Of a stretch of 64,000 nucleotides of DNA, positions 43,602-52,306 are shown one piece after another. Under the pieces are notes generated by a model, which did not search any database, was not told where the DNA came from, and saw only the letters and a program-made list of their open reading frames with translations. Position 1 is the first letter of the stretch. Every line of letters begins with the position of its first letter. Made by a program: the position numbers and the translations under genes. Source of the stretch: Limosilactobacillus frumenti DSM 13145 (GTDB taxonomy: Bacteria > Bacillota > Bacilli > Lactobacillales > Lactobacillaceae); assembly GCF_001436045.1 (NCBI RefSeq), contig NZ_AZER01000016.1:1-64000 (forward strand). The letters run 5' to 3'.

Positions 43602-43634
43602 TGAACATGTTCATTATTAGAAAAGAGTGATCAA

Positions 43635-43886
43635 ATGACTGAATCAAAAGAGCAAGATAAACTATTAAAGCGTATTAATGAATTAGCACATAAAAATAAA
43701 AATGAGGGTTTAACCGAGGAAGAAACAAAGGAACGGGCACGCTTAAGAAAGCAATATCTAAAGAACTTTCGTGAAGCAATGCGTTCAAACATTGAAATGA
43801 TGCGCATCTATGATGACAATGGCAAAGAAGTTACTCCGGAAAAGGTTCGGGAAGTGCAGCGTAAGAAAGGGTTACGTGACGATTAA
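43635..43886 (+). CDS. ynzC: DUF896 family protein YnzC
   Basis: 83-residue helical, highly charged protein of the DUF896/UPF0291 family. Recognised from LLKRINELAHKNKNEGLTEEETKERARLRKQYLKNFREAMR. In B. subtilis ynzC belongs to the SOS-controlled yneA-yneB-ynzC operon divergent from lexA. Here yneA and yneB are absent and ynzC is the first gene across the SOS box. Function unknown. The ribosome site AAAGAGTG is 7 bases before the ATG. Confidence 0.92.
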   Translation: MTESKEQDKLLKRINELAHKNKNEGLTEEETKERARLRKQYLKNFREAMRSNIEMMRIYDDNGKEVTPEKVREVQRKKGLRDD

Positions 43887-43958
43887 GTCCTTTTTCCCTT
43901 TTCAAGAATGTAACTTTCGTGTAGTATTAAAAGGTAATTAAAAAAGGAGGCAATAACC

Positions 43959-44186
43959 GTGAGTTTAGGTTTAGCAATTGCCCTAATCGTCTTAGCCCTG
44001 TTGGTGGGCTTGCTTGGTGGCTTCTTTGGCGCTCGTCGTTACATGGAAAACTACCTACGGAATAATCCACCAATCAGCGAAGAAATGCTGCGGACGATGA
44101 TGTTGCAAATGGGTCAAAAGCCATCTAGCCGTAAATTACATCAAATGATGCAAACAATGAAGAACCAAGCTAGAAAGGCTAAGTAA
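43959..44186 (+). CDS. yneF: YneF family membrane protein (UPF0154)
   Basis: 75 residues: one N-terminal transmembrane helix (about 3-25, [29 protein letters not shown]) and a basic cytosolic part ([21 protein letters not shown]) typical of UPF0154. Function unknown. AAAAGGAGG precedes the start (GTG at 43959). In Bacillus it also lies near ynzC and lexA. A terminator follows at once. Confidence 0.92.
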   Translation: MSLGLAIALIVLALLVGLLGGFFGARRYMENYLRNNPPISEEMLRTMMLQMGQKPSSRKLHQMMQTMKNQARKAK

Positions 44187-44189
44187 ATA

Positions 44190-44225
44190 AAAAAGATATG
44201 GCCGTTGTCGGTCATATCTTTTTTT
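44190..44225. terminator. Bidirectional terminator
   Basis: AAAAGATATGGCCG pairs with CGGTCATATCTTTT around a four-base loop, with a T run on one side and an A run on the other. Serves yneF and the convergent acyltransferase gene. Confidence 0.88.
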
Positions 44226-44226
44226 G

Positions 44227-44865
44227 TTAAAAGTCATCATCTTTGGGCTTCGGTGGCATAATATATTTGAATGTTGGATCAATTTGTTTATCTAGTTTAT
44301 CAAAGGCCTGTTGCATTTCGTCCTCTAACTTGTGCTGATTTTCTTCAGTCAAACGCATTTTACGGTCGATATAAATTGGTTTACCAAAAGCAATTTTACG
44401 TGGTTGGCGACTGAAGAGTTTACCAAAATGTAATGGTCCTTGGTAGACTACCGGTAAGAGGGGGACATTTGCCATTTTTGCAATGACGGTGGCACCACCC
44501 TTAAGCTTACTGGAGTAACGAGATCCACTGGGAAAAATGATGGTCGAAAGTTGTGTCTTTCGTAAAGACTGCACAGGCTTCTTAATTACTGAAGGGCCAG
44601 GGTGCTTGCGGTCGACTGGATAGGCGTTTAAACGTCTGAGGAACCATCCAGCGAATGGGTTTTGGAATAGTTCCTTTTTTGCCATGAAACTGAATTTCTT
44701 GGGGTAAACAGCTAAGGCAATCAGGACTGGATCCATCCAAGTCCGGTGAGGGGCAACTACAATGTAATTGCCTTCTGGAATGTTTTGACGATTATAAATT
44801 TTGGTAGGGCCATTAATAAGCCACAGAAACGGCTTAACAAGCCAGACCAAGATTGAATATAACAT
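44227..44865 (-). CDS. Lysophospholipid (1-acylglycerol-3-phosphate) acyltransferase family protein
   Basis: PlsC-type acyltransferase of phospholipid synthesis, membrane-associated through an N-terminal hydrophobic segment (LVWLVKPFLWLI). Motif I HX4D is intact (APHRTWMDPV). Motif III, usually FPEGTRS, reads FPSGSRYSSKLKGG, with the Glu lost but the Gly and Arg kept. Motif IV appears as VPLLPVVY. 212 residues, slightly short. It is either a PlsC paralogue or the main enzyme; the altered motif III suggests a specialised substrate or weaker activity. AGGTG lies before the ATG. Confidence 0.85.
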   Translation of the reverse strand: MLYSILVWLVKPFLWLINGPTKIYNRQNIPEGNYIVVAPHRTWMDPVLIALAVYPKKFSFMAKKELFQNPFAGWFLRRLNAYPVDRKHPGPSVIKKPVQSLRKTQLSTIIFPSGSRYSSKLKGGATVIAKMANVPLLPVVYQGPLHFGKLFSRQPRKIAFGKPIYIDRKMRLTEENQHKLEDEMQQAFDKLDKQIDPTFKYIMPPKPKDDDF

Positions 44866-44948
44866 GAAATCACCTAGTTATAATTGTTATGCTGCAGTTA
44901 AGTATGACTAAAAACAGTCGTGGTTGCAAGTAGAATTGAGGTGCAATT

Positions 44949-45704
44949 TTGCCAGAAAAAGAAATACTAAAGGATAACGAACGCATTGATCAGCTGTATA
45001 GCAGTGATGTTCAGATTATTCAAAATCCGAATTGCTTTGCTTTCTCATTAGATGCTGTTTTGCTGGCTGACTTTGTTCGTCCTAATCATCGTCACAAGTT
45101 AAAAACGGTTGACCTCTGCGCTGGAAACGGAGCAATCGGCCTTTTCCTGCATCAAAAAGTGGGCGGTCATTTTTGGGAGGTTGAATTGCAACCACAAATA
45201 GCTGATATGGCCACACGCAGTATTAAATTAAATCATCTTGAGGATCGATATACAGTCTTAAATATGGATCTTAAGGATGTGAATAAAACAATTCCTAAAG
45301 ATTTTGCTGATATTGTCTTGTGCAATCCACCGTATTTCCCAGTTACGCCAGCTAGTCAAACCAATCCTAACCGCACTCTTGCGATAGCGCGTCATGAAAT
45401 AACAACAAACTTAGCCGAAGTGGTTACACAAATGAGCGGTCTCCTTAAAATGAATGGGCGAGGCTACCTTGTTCACCGCCCGGACCGACTGGCTGAAATC
45501 TTGCAAGAATTAACTACCCATCGGCTGGCCCCCAAGCGAATCCGATTTATTTTCCCTAAAGAAGGACGGAATGCCAATATCGTATTAATCGAGGCTATTA
45601 AGGATGGTCGCCCTGGTGGCATTAAAATAGTTCCACCTCTGGTTGTGAATGAGGAAACGGGTAGTTATGGCCCAGAAGTCAGGCGAATGCTTTATGGAAA
45701 GTAA
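44949..45704 (+). CDS. trmN6: tRNA1(Val) (adenine(37)-N6)-methyltransferase
   Basis: SAM-dependent N6-adenine methyltransferase of the YabB/TrmN6 family. SAM-binding VDLCAGNGAIGLFL and catalytic NPPYFP motif (about 120) are seen, with FAFSLDAVLLADF near the N-terminus typical of the family. Starts at TTG 44949 with GAGGTG about 5 bases upstream. 251 residues. It overlaps the GIY-YIG gene, as yabB-yazA do in B. subtilis. Confidence 0.9.
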   Translation: MPEKEILKDNERIDQLYSSDVQIIQNPNCFAFSLDAVLLADFVRPNHRHKLKTVDLCAGNGAIGLFLHQKVGGHFWEVELQPQIADMATRSIKLNHLEDRYTVLNMDLKDVNKTIPKDFADIVLCNPPYFPVTPASQTNPNRTLAIARHEITTNLAEVVTQMSGLLKMNGRGYLVHRPDRLAEILQELTTHRLAPKRIRFIFPKEGRNANIVLIEAIKDGRPGGIKIVPPLVVNEETGSYGPEVRRMLYGK

Positions 45705-45978
45705 ACCATATTATATGTATGTTCTTTATTGTGCTGATAATAGTTTGTACTGTGGATTCACCGATAACGTTCAACATCGTTTTAGCCAACACCAGCATTT
45801 TAAGGGTGCTAAATATACCAAGGTCAAATCTCGTCATCCACTACAGTTGATTTATTGGCATGAGTACACTACCAAACATGATGCATTAAGTGCTGAATAC
45901 CATTTCAAACACCAGACACGACCACAGAAGGAGCGTTATTTAGCAGAGCGGGGAGTTTTACTCAAACAATTTCACTAA
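45694..45978 (+). CDS. GIY-YIG nuclease domain protein (YazA family, UPF0213)
   Basis: Single-domain GIY-YIG protein of 94 residues. The motif reads YMYVLYCADNSLYCGFTDNVQHRFSQH, with Arg and a later Glu (ALSAEYHFK) in the places of the family's active-site residues. Function unknown; it may act on branched or damaged nucleic acid. Starts at ATG 45694 inside the 3' end of trmN6, so the pair is translationally coupled. Confidence 0.88.
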   Translation: MESKPYYMYVLYCADNSLYCGFTDNVQHRFSQHQHFKGAKYTKVKSRHPLQLIYWHEYTTKHDALSAEYHFKHQTRPQKERYLAERGVLLKQFH

Positions 45979-45993
45979 CTTGATTAGAAAACC

Positions 45994-46022
45994 TTGTTAT
46001 TATTTTCTCTTTTATGTATACT
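45994..46022 (+). promoter_or_regulatory. Promoter of rpsB
   Basis: -35 TTGTTA (45994-45999), 17-base spacer, -10 TATACT (46017-46022). Confidence 0.78.
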
Positions 46023-46028
46023 GTATAT

Positions 46029-46139
46029 CGGTGTTAAGCGCCAATTTCACACCCGGTAGGATGGTGACTCTTGTGCTATCTAGTGGAGCTGCCAGGAGAG
46101 TACTGGGGAGGAAAAAACATTTTGGAGGTACATAGTTTT
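46029..46139 (+). ncRNA. Structured leader of rpsB (candidate S2 autoregulatory RNA)
   Basis: About 110 transcribed bases before the rpsB start. Visible pairings are GGTGT-N14-ACACC (46030-46053), GGTAG with CTATC, and AGCTGCCAGGAGAG near the ribosome site. Regulation of rpsB-tsf by S2 binding its leader is known in other bacteria; similarity of this leader to those was not testable. Confidence 0.45.
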
Positions 46140-46925
46140 ATGTCTGTTGTTACTATGAAGCAATTGCTTGAAGCTGGTGTTCACTTCGGTCACCAGACTC
46201 GTCGTTGGAACCCAAAGATGGAAGAATACATCTTCACTGAACGTAACGGTATTTACATTATCGACTTACAAAAGACTGTTAAGTTGATTGATACTGCTTA
46301 CAACTACATGAAGGATGTTGCTGCTAAGGGCGGCGTTGTCCTCTTTGTTGGTACTAAGAAGCAAGCACAAGACTCAATCGAAGAAGAAGCTACTCGTGCA
46401 GGTCAATACTACGTTAACCACCGTTGGTTAGGTGGTACTTTGACCAACTGGAAGACTATCCAATCACGTATTGCTCGTTTGAAGGAATTGAAGAAGATGT
46501 CTGAAGATGGCACTTTCGATGTTCTTCCAAAGAAGGAAGTTGCTGTTTTGACTAAGCAACGCGAAAAGCTTGAACGTTTCTTGGGTGGTATTGAAGATAT
46601 GCCACACATTCCTGATGTTATGTTCATCGTGGATCCTCACAAGGAACAAATTGCTGTTAAGGAAGCTCAAAAGCTTCACATTCCAATCGTTGCCATGGTT
46701 GATACTAACACTGATCCAGATGACATCGACTACGTAATTCCATCAAACGATGATGCTATTCGTGCCGTTCGTCTGATCACTTCCAAGATGGCTGATGCAA
46801 TCGTTGAAGGTAAGCAAGGCCAAGATGACAACAAGCAAGCTGACGCTTCACAAGACGAAGCTGCCGATGAAACCGTATCTGAAGATTCATTGAAGAACCT
46901 TAAGAACAGTGTTGAAGGTAAGTAA
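46140..46925 (+). CDS. rpsB: 30S ribosomal protein S2
   Basis: Late-assembling 30S protein, which contacts S1 in other bacteria. Typical sequence: [87 protein letters not shown]. The start at 46140 ([10 protein letters not shown]) is used, with TTTGGAGG about 11 bases before it. In-frame codons upstream belong to the leader. The acidic C-terminal tail (about 225-262) is a Firmicute feature. Codon use is of the highly expressed type. Confidence 0.97.
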   Translation: MSVVTMKQLLEAGVHFGHQTRRWNPKMEEYIFTERNGIYIIDLQKTVKLIDTAYNYMKDVAAKGGVVLFVGTKKQAQDSIEEEATRAGQYYVNHRWLGGTLTNWKTIQSRIARLKELKKMSEDGTFDVLPKKEVAVLTKQREKLERFLGGIEDMPHIPDVMFIVDPHKEQIAVKEAQKLHIPIVAMVDTNTDPDDIDYVIPSNDDAIRAVRLITSKMADAIVEGKQGQDDNKQADASQDEAADETVSEDSLKNLKNSVEGK

Positions 46926-46956
46926 TTTTAGATAATTAAGTATATCAATACTTGGG

Positions 46957-47003
46957 CTGTTTTGTACGGACCATTGTGGCCTGAGTACGAAACAGTCTTT
47001 TTA
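46957..47003 (+). terminator. Attenuator/terminator between rpsB and tsf
   Basis: CTGTTTTGTAC pairs with GTACGAAACAG, with an inner GGACC/GGCC-type pairing, followed by TCTTTTT. It would set a lower level of tsf than rpsB by partial termination. Confidence 0.7.
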
Positions 47004-47038
47004 TTAAAAAGTAACTTTATTAAAGGAGAGATCAAGTC

Positions 47039-47914
47039 ATGGCTGAAATTAAAGCTGCTCAAGTTATGGAATTACGTAAGAAGTCAGGCGTCGGTATCAT
47101 GGACGCTAAGAAGGCCTTAGTTGCTTCTGATGGTGACCTTGATAAGGCAATGGATTACCTTCGTGAAAAGGGTATTGCCAAGGCTGCTAAGAAGAGCGGT
47201 CGGGTTGCTGCGGATGGTTTGGCTGACATTGCTGTTAGTGGTAACACCGCTGCAATTGTGGAATTAAACTCAGAAACTGACTTTGTTGCTGCTTCAGATC
47301 CATTTAAGGATTTATTGAAGAAGGTTACTAAGTTAATCAGTGAAAACAAGCCAGCCGATGTTGATGCTGCTTTGGCTTTGAAGACTGATAACGGTACTTT
47401 AAAAGATGACTTGATTGCTACTACTCAAAAGACCGGTGAAAAGGTTAGCCTTCGTCGGTTCCAAGTAGTTGAAAAGAATGACGGTGACAGCTTTGGTGCA
47501 TACTTACACCAAGGTGGTAAGATTGCTGCTTTAGTTGTTCTTGAAGGTGGCGATGAAGCAACCGCTAAGGATGTTGCTATGCACGTTGCTGCTATCAACC
47601 CTGAATTTATGACTCGTGAAGATGTTTCTAAGGATCGTCTGGACCACGAACGTTCAGTATTTAAGGAAGAAACTCTTAACGAAGGCAAGCCTGCTAAGAT
47701 CGTTGACAAGATTGTTGAAGGTCGTTTGAACAAGTTCTTGTCAGAAATCTGCTTGGCTGACCAATCATTTGTTAAGAACCCAGACCAAACCGTTGCTGAA
47801 TTTGTTAAGGCAAATGGTGGTAAGTTGAAGTCCTTCGTTCGTTACGAAGTTGGTGAAGGTATTGAGAAGAAGCAAGAAGACTTCGCTCAAGAAATTCAGG
47901 ACCAACTTAACTAA
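47039..47914 (+). CDS. tsf: Elongation factor Ts
   Basis: Nucleotide-exchange factor for EF-Tu. Seen: N-terminal UBA-like [17 protein letters not shown], the core [10 protein letters not shown] with the TDF motif that displaces Mg from EF-Tu, and the later HVAAINPEF. 291 residues. Ribosome site AAAGGAG; codon use highly biased. Lies in the conserved rpsB-tsf-pyrH-frr order. Confidence 0.98.
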   Translation: MAEIKAAQVMELRKKSGVGIMDAKKALVASDGDLDKAMDYLREKGIAKAAKKSGRVAADGLADIAVSGNTAAIVELNSETDFVAASDPFKDLLKKVTKLISENKPADVDAALALKTDNGTLKDDLIATTQKTGEKVSLRRFQVVEKNDGDSFGAYLHQGGKIAALVVLEGGDEATAKDVAMHVAAINPEFMTREDVSKDRLDHERSVFKEETLNEGKPAKIVDKIVEGRLNKFLSEICLADQSFVKNPDQTVAEFVKANGGKLKSFVRYEVGEGIEKKQEDFAQEIQDQLN

Positions 47915-47927
47915 GCGTTCGACCATT

Positions 47928-47960
47928 AGGACGTACTATTCATTAGTGCGTCCTTTTTTA
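47928..47960 (+). terminator. Terminator after tsf
   Basis: AGGACGTAC pairs with GTGCGTCCT, followed by six T. pyrH begins 28 bases later without an obvious new promoter, so some readthrough is likely. Confidence 0.75.
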
Positions 47961-47984
47961 GAATCGATCTCTCTGGAGGAATAA

Positions 47985-48710
<726 letters not shown>

Positions 48711-48712
48711 AT

Positions 48713-49276
48713 ATGGCTACAGGAAAACAAATCTTAGATGAAGCTAAAACCAAGATGAAAAAGTCAGGTGAAGCTCTTCAACGAACTTTAGCTGATATTC
48801 GTGCTGGTCGTGCTAACGCAAGTTTACTGAATTCTGTTAAAGTTGATTACTACGGTGCGCCAACACCGCTTAACCAAGTGGCTTCAATTACTATTCCCGA
48901 AGCACGTCAATTATTAGTTACCCCATTCGATGAAAGTTCTTTGGATAACATTGAAAAGGGAATTTATGCTGCTAACTTGGGATTAACTCCCCAAAACGAC
49001 GGTAGCGCTATTCGAATTGTTATTCCACAATTAACGGAGGACCGGCGAAAGGAATTAGTTAAGGAAGTTAAAGCTGAATTGGAAAAGGCTAAAGTTGCCG
49101 TCCGGAATGTTCGTCGTGAAGCAATGGACGACTTGAAGAAGGGTAACAAGTCTGGTGACTTTAACGATGATGAGTTCCACAATTTGGAAAAGAAGGTTCA
49201 AGATGAAACCGACAATGGAATTAAGAACCTTGAACAAATTGCTGCTGGTAAGGAAAAAGAATTAATGGCTAACTAA
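48713..49276 (+). CDS. frr: Ribosome recycling factor
   Basis: Splits the post-termination ribosome together with EF-G. Typical three-helix and sandwich fold: ALQRTLADIRAGRANASLL, PEARQLLVTPFD, IVIPQLTEDRRKELVK, VRNVRREAMDDLKK. 187 residues. Ends the rpsB-tsf-pyrH-frr group with a strong terminator. Confidence 0.98.
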   Translation: MATGKQILDEAKTKMKKSGEALQRTLADIRAGRANASLLNSVKVDYYGAPTPLNQVASITIPEARQLLVTPFDESSLDNIEKGIYAANLGLTPQNDGSAIRIVIPQLTEDRRKELVKEVKAELEKAKVAVRNVRREAMDDLKKGNKSGDFNDDEFHNLEKKVQDETDNGIKNLEQIAAGKEKELMAN

Positions 49277-49282
49277 GCTATC

Positions 49283-49318
49283 AAAAAGAGGTTGGGATTT
49301 TACCCAACCTCTTTTATT
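49283..49318 (+). terminator. Terminator of frr
   Basis: AAAAGAGGTTGGG pairs with CCCAACCTCTTTT around ATTTTA. Confidence 0.9.
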
Positions 49319-49343
49319 TTTAACCGGTACATTCTTTTCTGGC

Positions 49344-49372
49344 TTGGCTTTTTTGGGGAATACATTTATAAT
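49344..49372 (+). promoter_or_regulatory. Promoter of the uppS-cdsA-rseP-proS group
   Basis: -35 TTGGCT (49344-49349), 17-base spacer, -10 TATAAT (49367-49372). Confidence 0.75.
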
Positions 49373-49421
49373 TAATGGGTAGTTTTGCGGAAATAAATAA
49401 GACAATTTGGAGGAAACGAGA

Positions 49422-50186
49422 TTGTTTTCCAAAAAAGCAGATTTATCAAATAATCCTAAACTAGATACAGAACGAATTCCGGCTCATATTGCGATCATTA
49501 TGGATGGTAATGGCCGTTGGGCACAAGCGCGTCACTTACCACGGGTGGCTGGTCATAAGCAAGGAATGCAAACAGTGAAGACCGTCACAATGGCGGCGAG
49601 TGATTTAGGGGTTAAGGTGTTAACCCTTTATGCTTTTTCAACAGAAAATTGGAAACGACCTAATGATGAGGTTAGTTACCTTATGCAACTACCCATTCGA
49701 TTCTTTAAAACGTTTGTACCAGACCTCGTGGCACACAATGTTCGCGTCATGGTTATGGGAGACATTTCTCGCTTACCAGGAGCTACTCAACAAGCGGTTA
49801 AAGATGCAATTACCGATACCAGTAAATGTACGGGGATGATCCTCAACTTTGCCCTCAACTACGGTAGCAGGGATGAAATTGTTCGTGCAGTCAAATCCAT
49901 TGCGACTGAAGTTCAAACTGGGCAACTCAGTCCTAACAATATTACTGAACAAACAGTCAGTGATCACCTAATGTCCAGTCCATTAGGTTCACTTGCTGAT
50001 CCGGACTTGTTGATCCGGACTAGTGGCGAAGAACGGATTAGTAACTTTCTTTTATGGCAAATTGCTTATAGCGAATTTGTTTTTACAGATACTTATTGGC
50101 CGGACTTCGATGGTCAAGCTTTGCAAAAAGCAATTATTGAATTTCAAGGACGCCATCGCCGTTTCGGTGGCTTAAAAAATAATTAG
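49422..50186 (+). CDS. uppS: Undecaprenyl diphosphate synthase
   Basis: cis-Prenyltransferase that makes the C55 lipid carrier for cell-wall synthesis. Seen: IAIIMDGNGRWAQ with the catalytic Asp, GHKQGMQTVK, YAFSTENWKRP, ALNYGSRDEI and DLLIRTSGEERISNFLLWQ. The start is a TTG at 49422, with TTGGAGG about 8 bases upstream. An earlier in-frame TTG at 49407 lies on that ribosome site. 254 residues. First gene of the envelope-lipid operon. Confidence 0.96.
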   Translation: MFSKKADLSNNPKLDTERIPAHIAIIMDGNGRWAQARHLPRVAGHKQGMQTVKTVTMAASDLGVKVLTLYAFSTENWKRPNDEVSYLMQLPIRFFKTFVPDLVAHNVRVMVMGDISRLPGATQQAVKDAITDTSKCTGMILNFALNYGSRDEIVRAVKSIATEVQTGQLSPNNITEQTVSDHLMSSPLGSLADPDLLIRTSGEERISNFLLWQIAYSEFVFTDTYWPDFDGQALQKAIIEFQGRHRRFGGLKNN

Positions 50187-50202
50187 TGGGGAGCGAACCA
50201 TA

Positions 50203-50988
50203 TTGAAAACACGAATAATTACTGCCATTATTGCTTTAGCTATTTTCATTCCTTTGATTGTGTATGGTCAGTGGCCATTAACAATCGCTGCTTTAGCATT
50301 GGGCGTTGTGGCAATTGCTGAAATTCTGATTATGAAGAAGATGTTTTTAATTTCTTTTGAGGCAGTTGTTAGTTACTTAGGTGTGATGCTCCTGATTTTG
50401 CCAGACCAGTGGTTGGATTGGTTGCCAAGTGCAACTACGCGGTGGTCGGCTTTCTATTTCTTAGTATTACTTTTACTGTTACATACCGTAATTCGTCGAC
50501 AACGTTTTACGTTTGATGATGCTGGTGTATTAACACTGGGGATGCTTTACGTGGGATTAGGCTTCCACTACTTCATTGCTGCTCGCGCAATCAACTTCGA
50601 AACGTTATTATATGGAATGTTAGTTGTGTGGATTACTGATAGTGGTGCTTACCTGATTGGTCGTAAGCTTGGTAAGAATAAGTTAGCACCGAAGATCAGT
50701 CCTAATAAAACGTGGGAAGGATCTATCGGGGGAACAGTTTCAGCAACGATTATTATGGCAATCTACCTTTACTTCATTCCAGTGGGTGGCCATTATGTCA
50801 CAATGGTGATCTTAACGTTACTCTTGTCAGTTGTCGGTCAGTTTGGTGACTTGATTGAGTCATCACTCAAGCGTTTTTATGGTGTTAAGGATTCTGGCAA
50901 AATTCTGCCGGGCCATGGTGGCATTTTAGATCGTTTTGACAGTATGTTGCTAGTAATGCCAGTGATGCATTTCTTAGGCATTATCTAA
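50203..50988 (+). CDS. cdsA: Phosphatidate cytidylyltransferase
   Basis: Membrane enzyme making CDP-diacylglycerol from phosphatidic acid and CTP. Seven to eight transmembrane helices. Signature in the C-terminal third: SPNKTWEGSIGG and GDLIESSLKRFYGVKDSGKILPGHGGILDR... with the family Asp residues. 261 residues. TTG start with GGGGAG 9 bases upstream. Follows uppS after 16 bases. Confidence 0.95.
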   Translation: MKTRIITAIIALAIFIPLIVYGQWPLTIAALALGVVAIAEILIMKKMFLISFEAVVSYLGVMLLILPDQWLDWLPSATTRWSAFYFLVLLLLLHTVIRRQRFTFDDAGVLTLGMLYVGLGFHYFIAARAINFETLLYGMLVVWITDSGAYLIGRKLGKNKLAPKISPNKTWEGSIGGTVSATIIMAIYLYFIPVGGHYVTMVILTLLLSVVGQFGDLIESSLKRFYGVKDSGKILPGHGGILDRFDSMLLVMPVMHFLGII

Positions 50989-51009
50989 CCTGAAAGAAGA
51001 AGTGGTTTT

Positions 51010-52287
51010 GTGATAATAACAATCATCACATTTATAATCGTTTTTGGTGTTTTAGTATTGGTTCATGAGTATGGCCACTACTTTTTTGCTAAACGAGCTG
51101 GGATCCTTGTCCGGGAATTTTCAATTGGTATGGGCCCCAAAATTTGGTGGCGTCAATCAGGTGGTACCACTTATACCATTCGTATTTTGCCACTCGGTGG
51201 CTATGTCCGCTTAGCAGGGGCTGATGACGAAGATGAAAATGAAATGCGGCCTGGGACACCGGTGACGATCCAGCTTAATGACAAAGACGAGGTTGTAAAA
51301 ATCAATGCGAGTCAAAAAACAGGGCTATTTCATGGGATCCCTCTCCGAATGGTTGATAATGATTTGACTGATGGCTTGTGGATCAAAGGGTACATCAATG
51401 GTGACGAAGATCAGCTGGTCACCTATAATGTTGACCATGATGCATTAATTACTGAACGTGACGGCACCGTTGTTCAGATTGCTCCCAAAGATGTCCAATT
51501 TAATTCTGCAAGCTTACCAGCAAGAATGATGACTAATTTTGCGGGACCAATGAATAACTTTATTTTATCGTTAGTGGTCTTCATCATTCTGGGATTTACG
51601 CTTAGTGGAGGCGTTCCAACCAATAGCAATGTGATTGGTAACGTTAATCACCACTCAGTAGCTGCGCAAGCAGGGCTAGTAGCTGGTGATCGTGTGACGA
51701 AGGTTGGTCATAGTCAAATTAATAATTGGGCAGATTTGTCGACTGCGATTTCAGCTCGACCAGGTCAAAAAACGGCTTTCACTTATAAACGAAATGGTAG
51801 GATCCATACGACGACTATCCAGCCAAAAGCAGTTAAAGTTAATGGTCAAAAGGTTGGCCAAATCGGTATTCTGGAGCAAACTAGCACAAGCTTTACCGAC
51901 CGAATTAACTTTGGTTGGCAACGCTTTATTCAATCAGGAACCTTGATTTTTGGTGTTCTTGGGCATATGTTTACTCATGGATTTAGTCTTAATGATTTAG
52001 GTGGACCAGTTGCAATTTATGCTGGAACTTCAGAGGCTACATCTCTAGGAGTGAATGGTGTATTGAACTTCCTAGCATTACTTTCCATTAACCTCGGGAT
52101 TGTCAACTTATTGCCAATTCCCGCTCTTGATGGTGGAAAATTATTGTTAAACATCATCGAGGCAATTATTCGGCGGCCGATTCCAGAGCGTGCCGAGGGG
52201 ATTGTGACTATGATCGGTTTCTTACTATTAATGATATTAATGATTTTGGTCACTTGGAACGATATTGAAAGATACTTTATTAGGTAG
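51010..52287 (+). CDS. rseP: Site-2 intramembrane zinc protease RseP/RasP
   Basis: Metalloprotease that cuts transmembrane segments of anti-sigma factors or leftover signal peptides. The zinc motif HEYGH is in the first helix (about residue 18-22), the PDZ domain at about 205-285 (AAQAGLVAGDRVTKVG), and the second catalytic motif NLLPIPALDGGKLL near the C-terminus. Four transmembrane helices. GTG start with only a weak ribosome site (GAAGAAG), so it may depend on coupling with cdsA. 425 residues. Confidence 0.94.
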   Translation: MIITIITFIIVFGVLVLVHEYGHYFFAKRAGILVREFSIGMGPKIWWRQSGGTTYTIRILPLGGYVRLAGADDEDENEMRPGTPVTIQLNDKDEVVKINASQKTGLFHGIPLRMVDNDLTDGLWIKGYINGDEDQLVTYNVDHDALITERDGTVVQIAPKDVQFNSASLPARMMTNFAGPMNNFILSLVVFIILGFTLSGGVPTNSNVIGNVNHHSVAAQAGLVAGDRVTKVGHSQINNWADLSTAISARPGQKTAFTYKRNGRIHTTTIQPKAVKVNGQKVGQIGILEQTSTSFTDRINFGWQRFIQSGTLIFGVLGHMFTHGFSLNDLGGPVAIYAGTSEATSLGVNGVLNFLALLSINLGIVNLLPIPALDGGKLLLNIIEAIIRRPIPERAEGIVTMIGFLLLMILMILVTWNDIERYFIR

Positions 52288-52306
52288 AGAAGGGGAAAAA
52301 AGAGAA

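Noticed and set aside
43602-43613. Second LexA box TGAACATGTTCA
   Set aside because: GAAC and GTTC half-sites are only two bases apart; the Gram-positive box needs four, so it is noted but not called a LexA site.
46071-46139. N-terminal extension of S2 (in-frame TTG at 46071)
   Set aside because: These codons lie in the structured leader; the product would not match S2, and a good ribosome site precedes the ATG at 46140.
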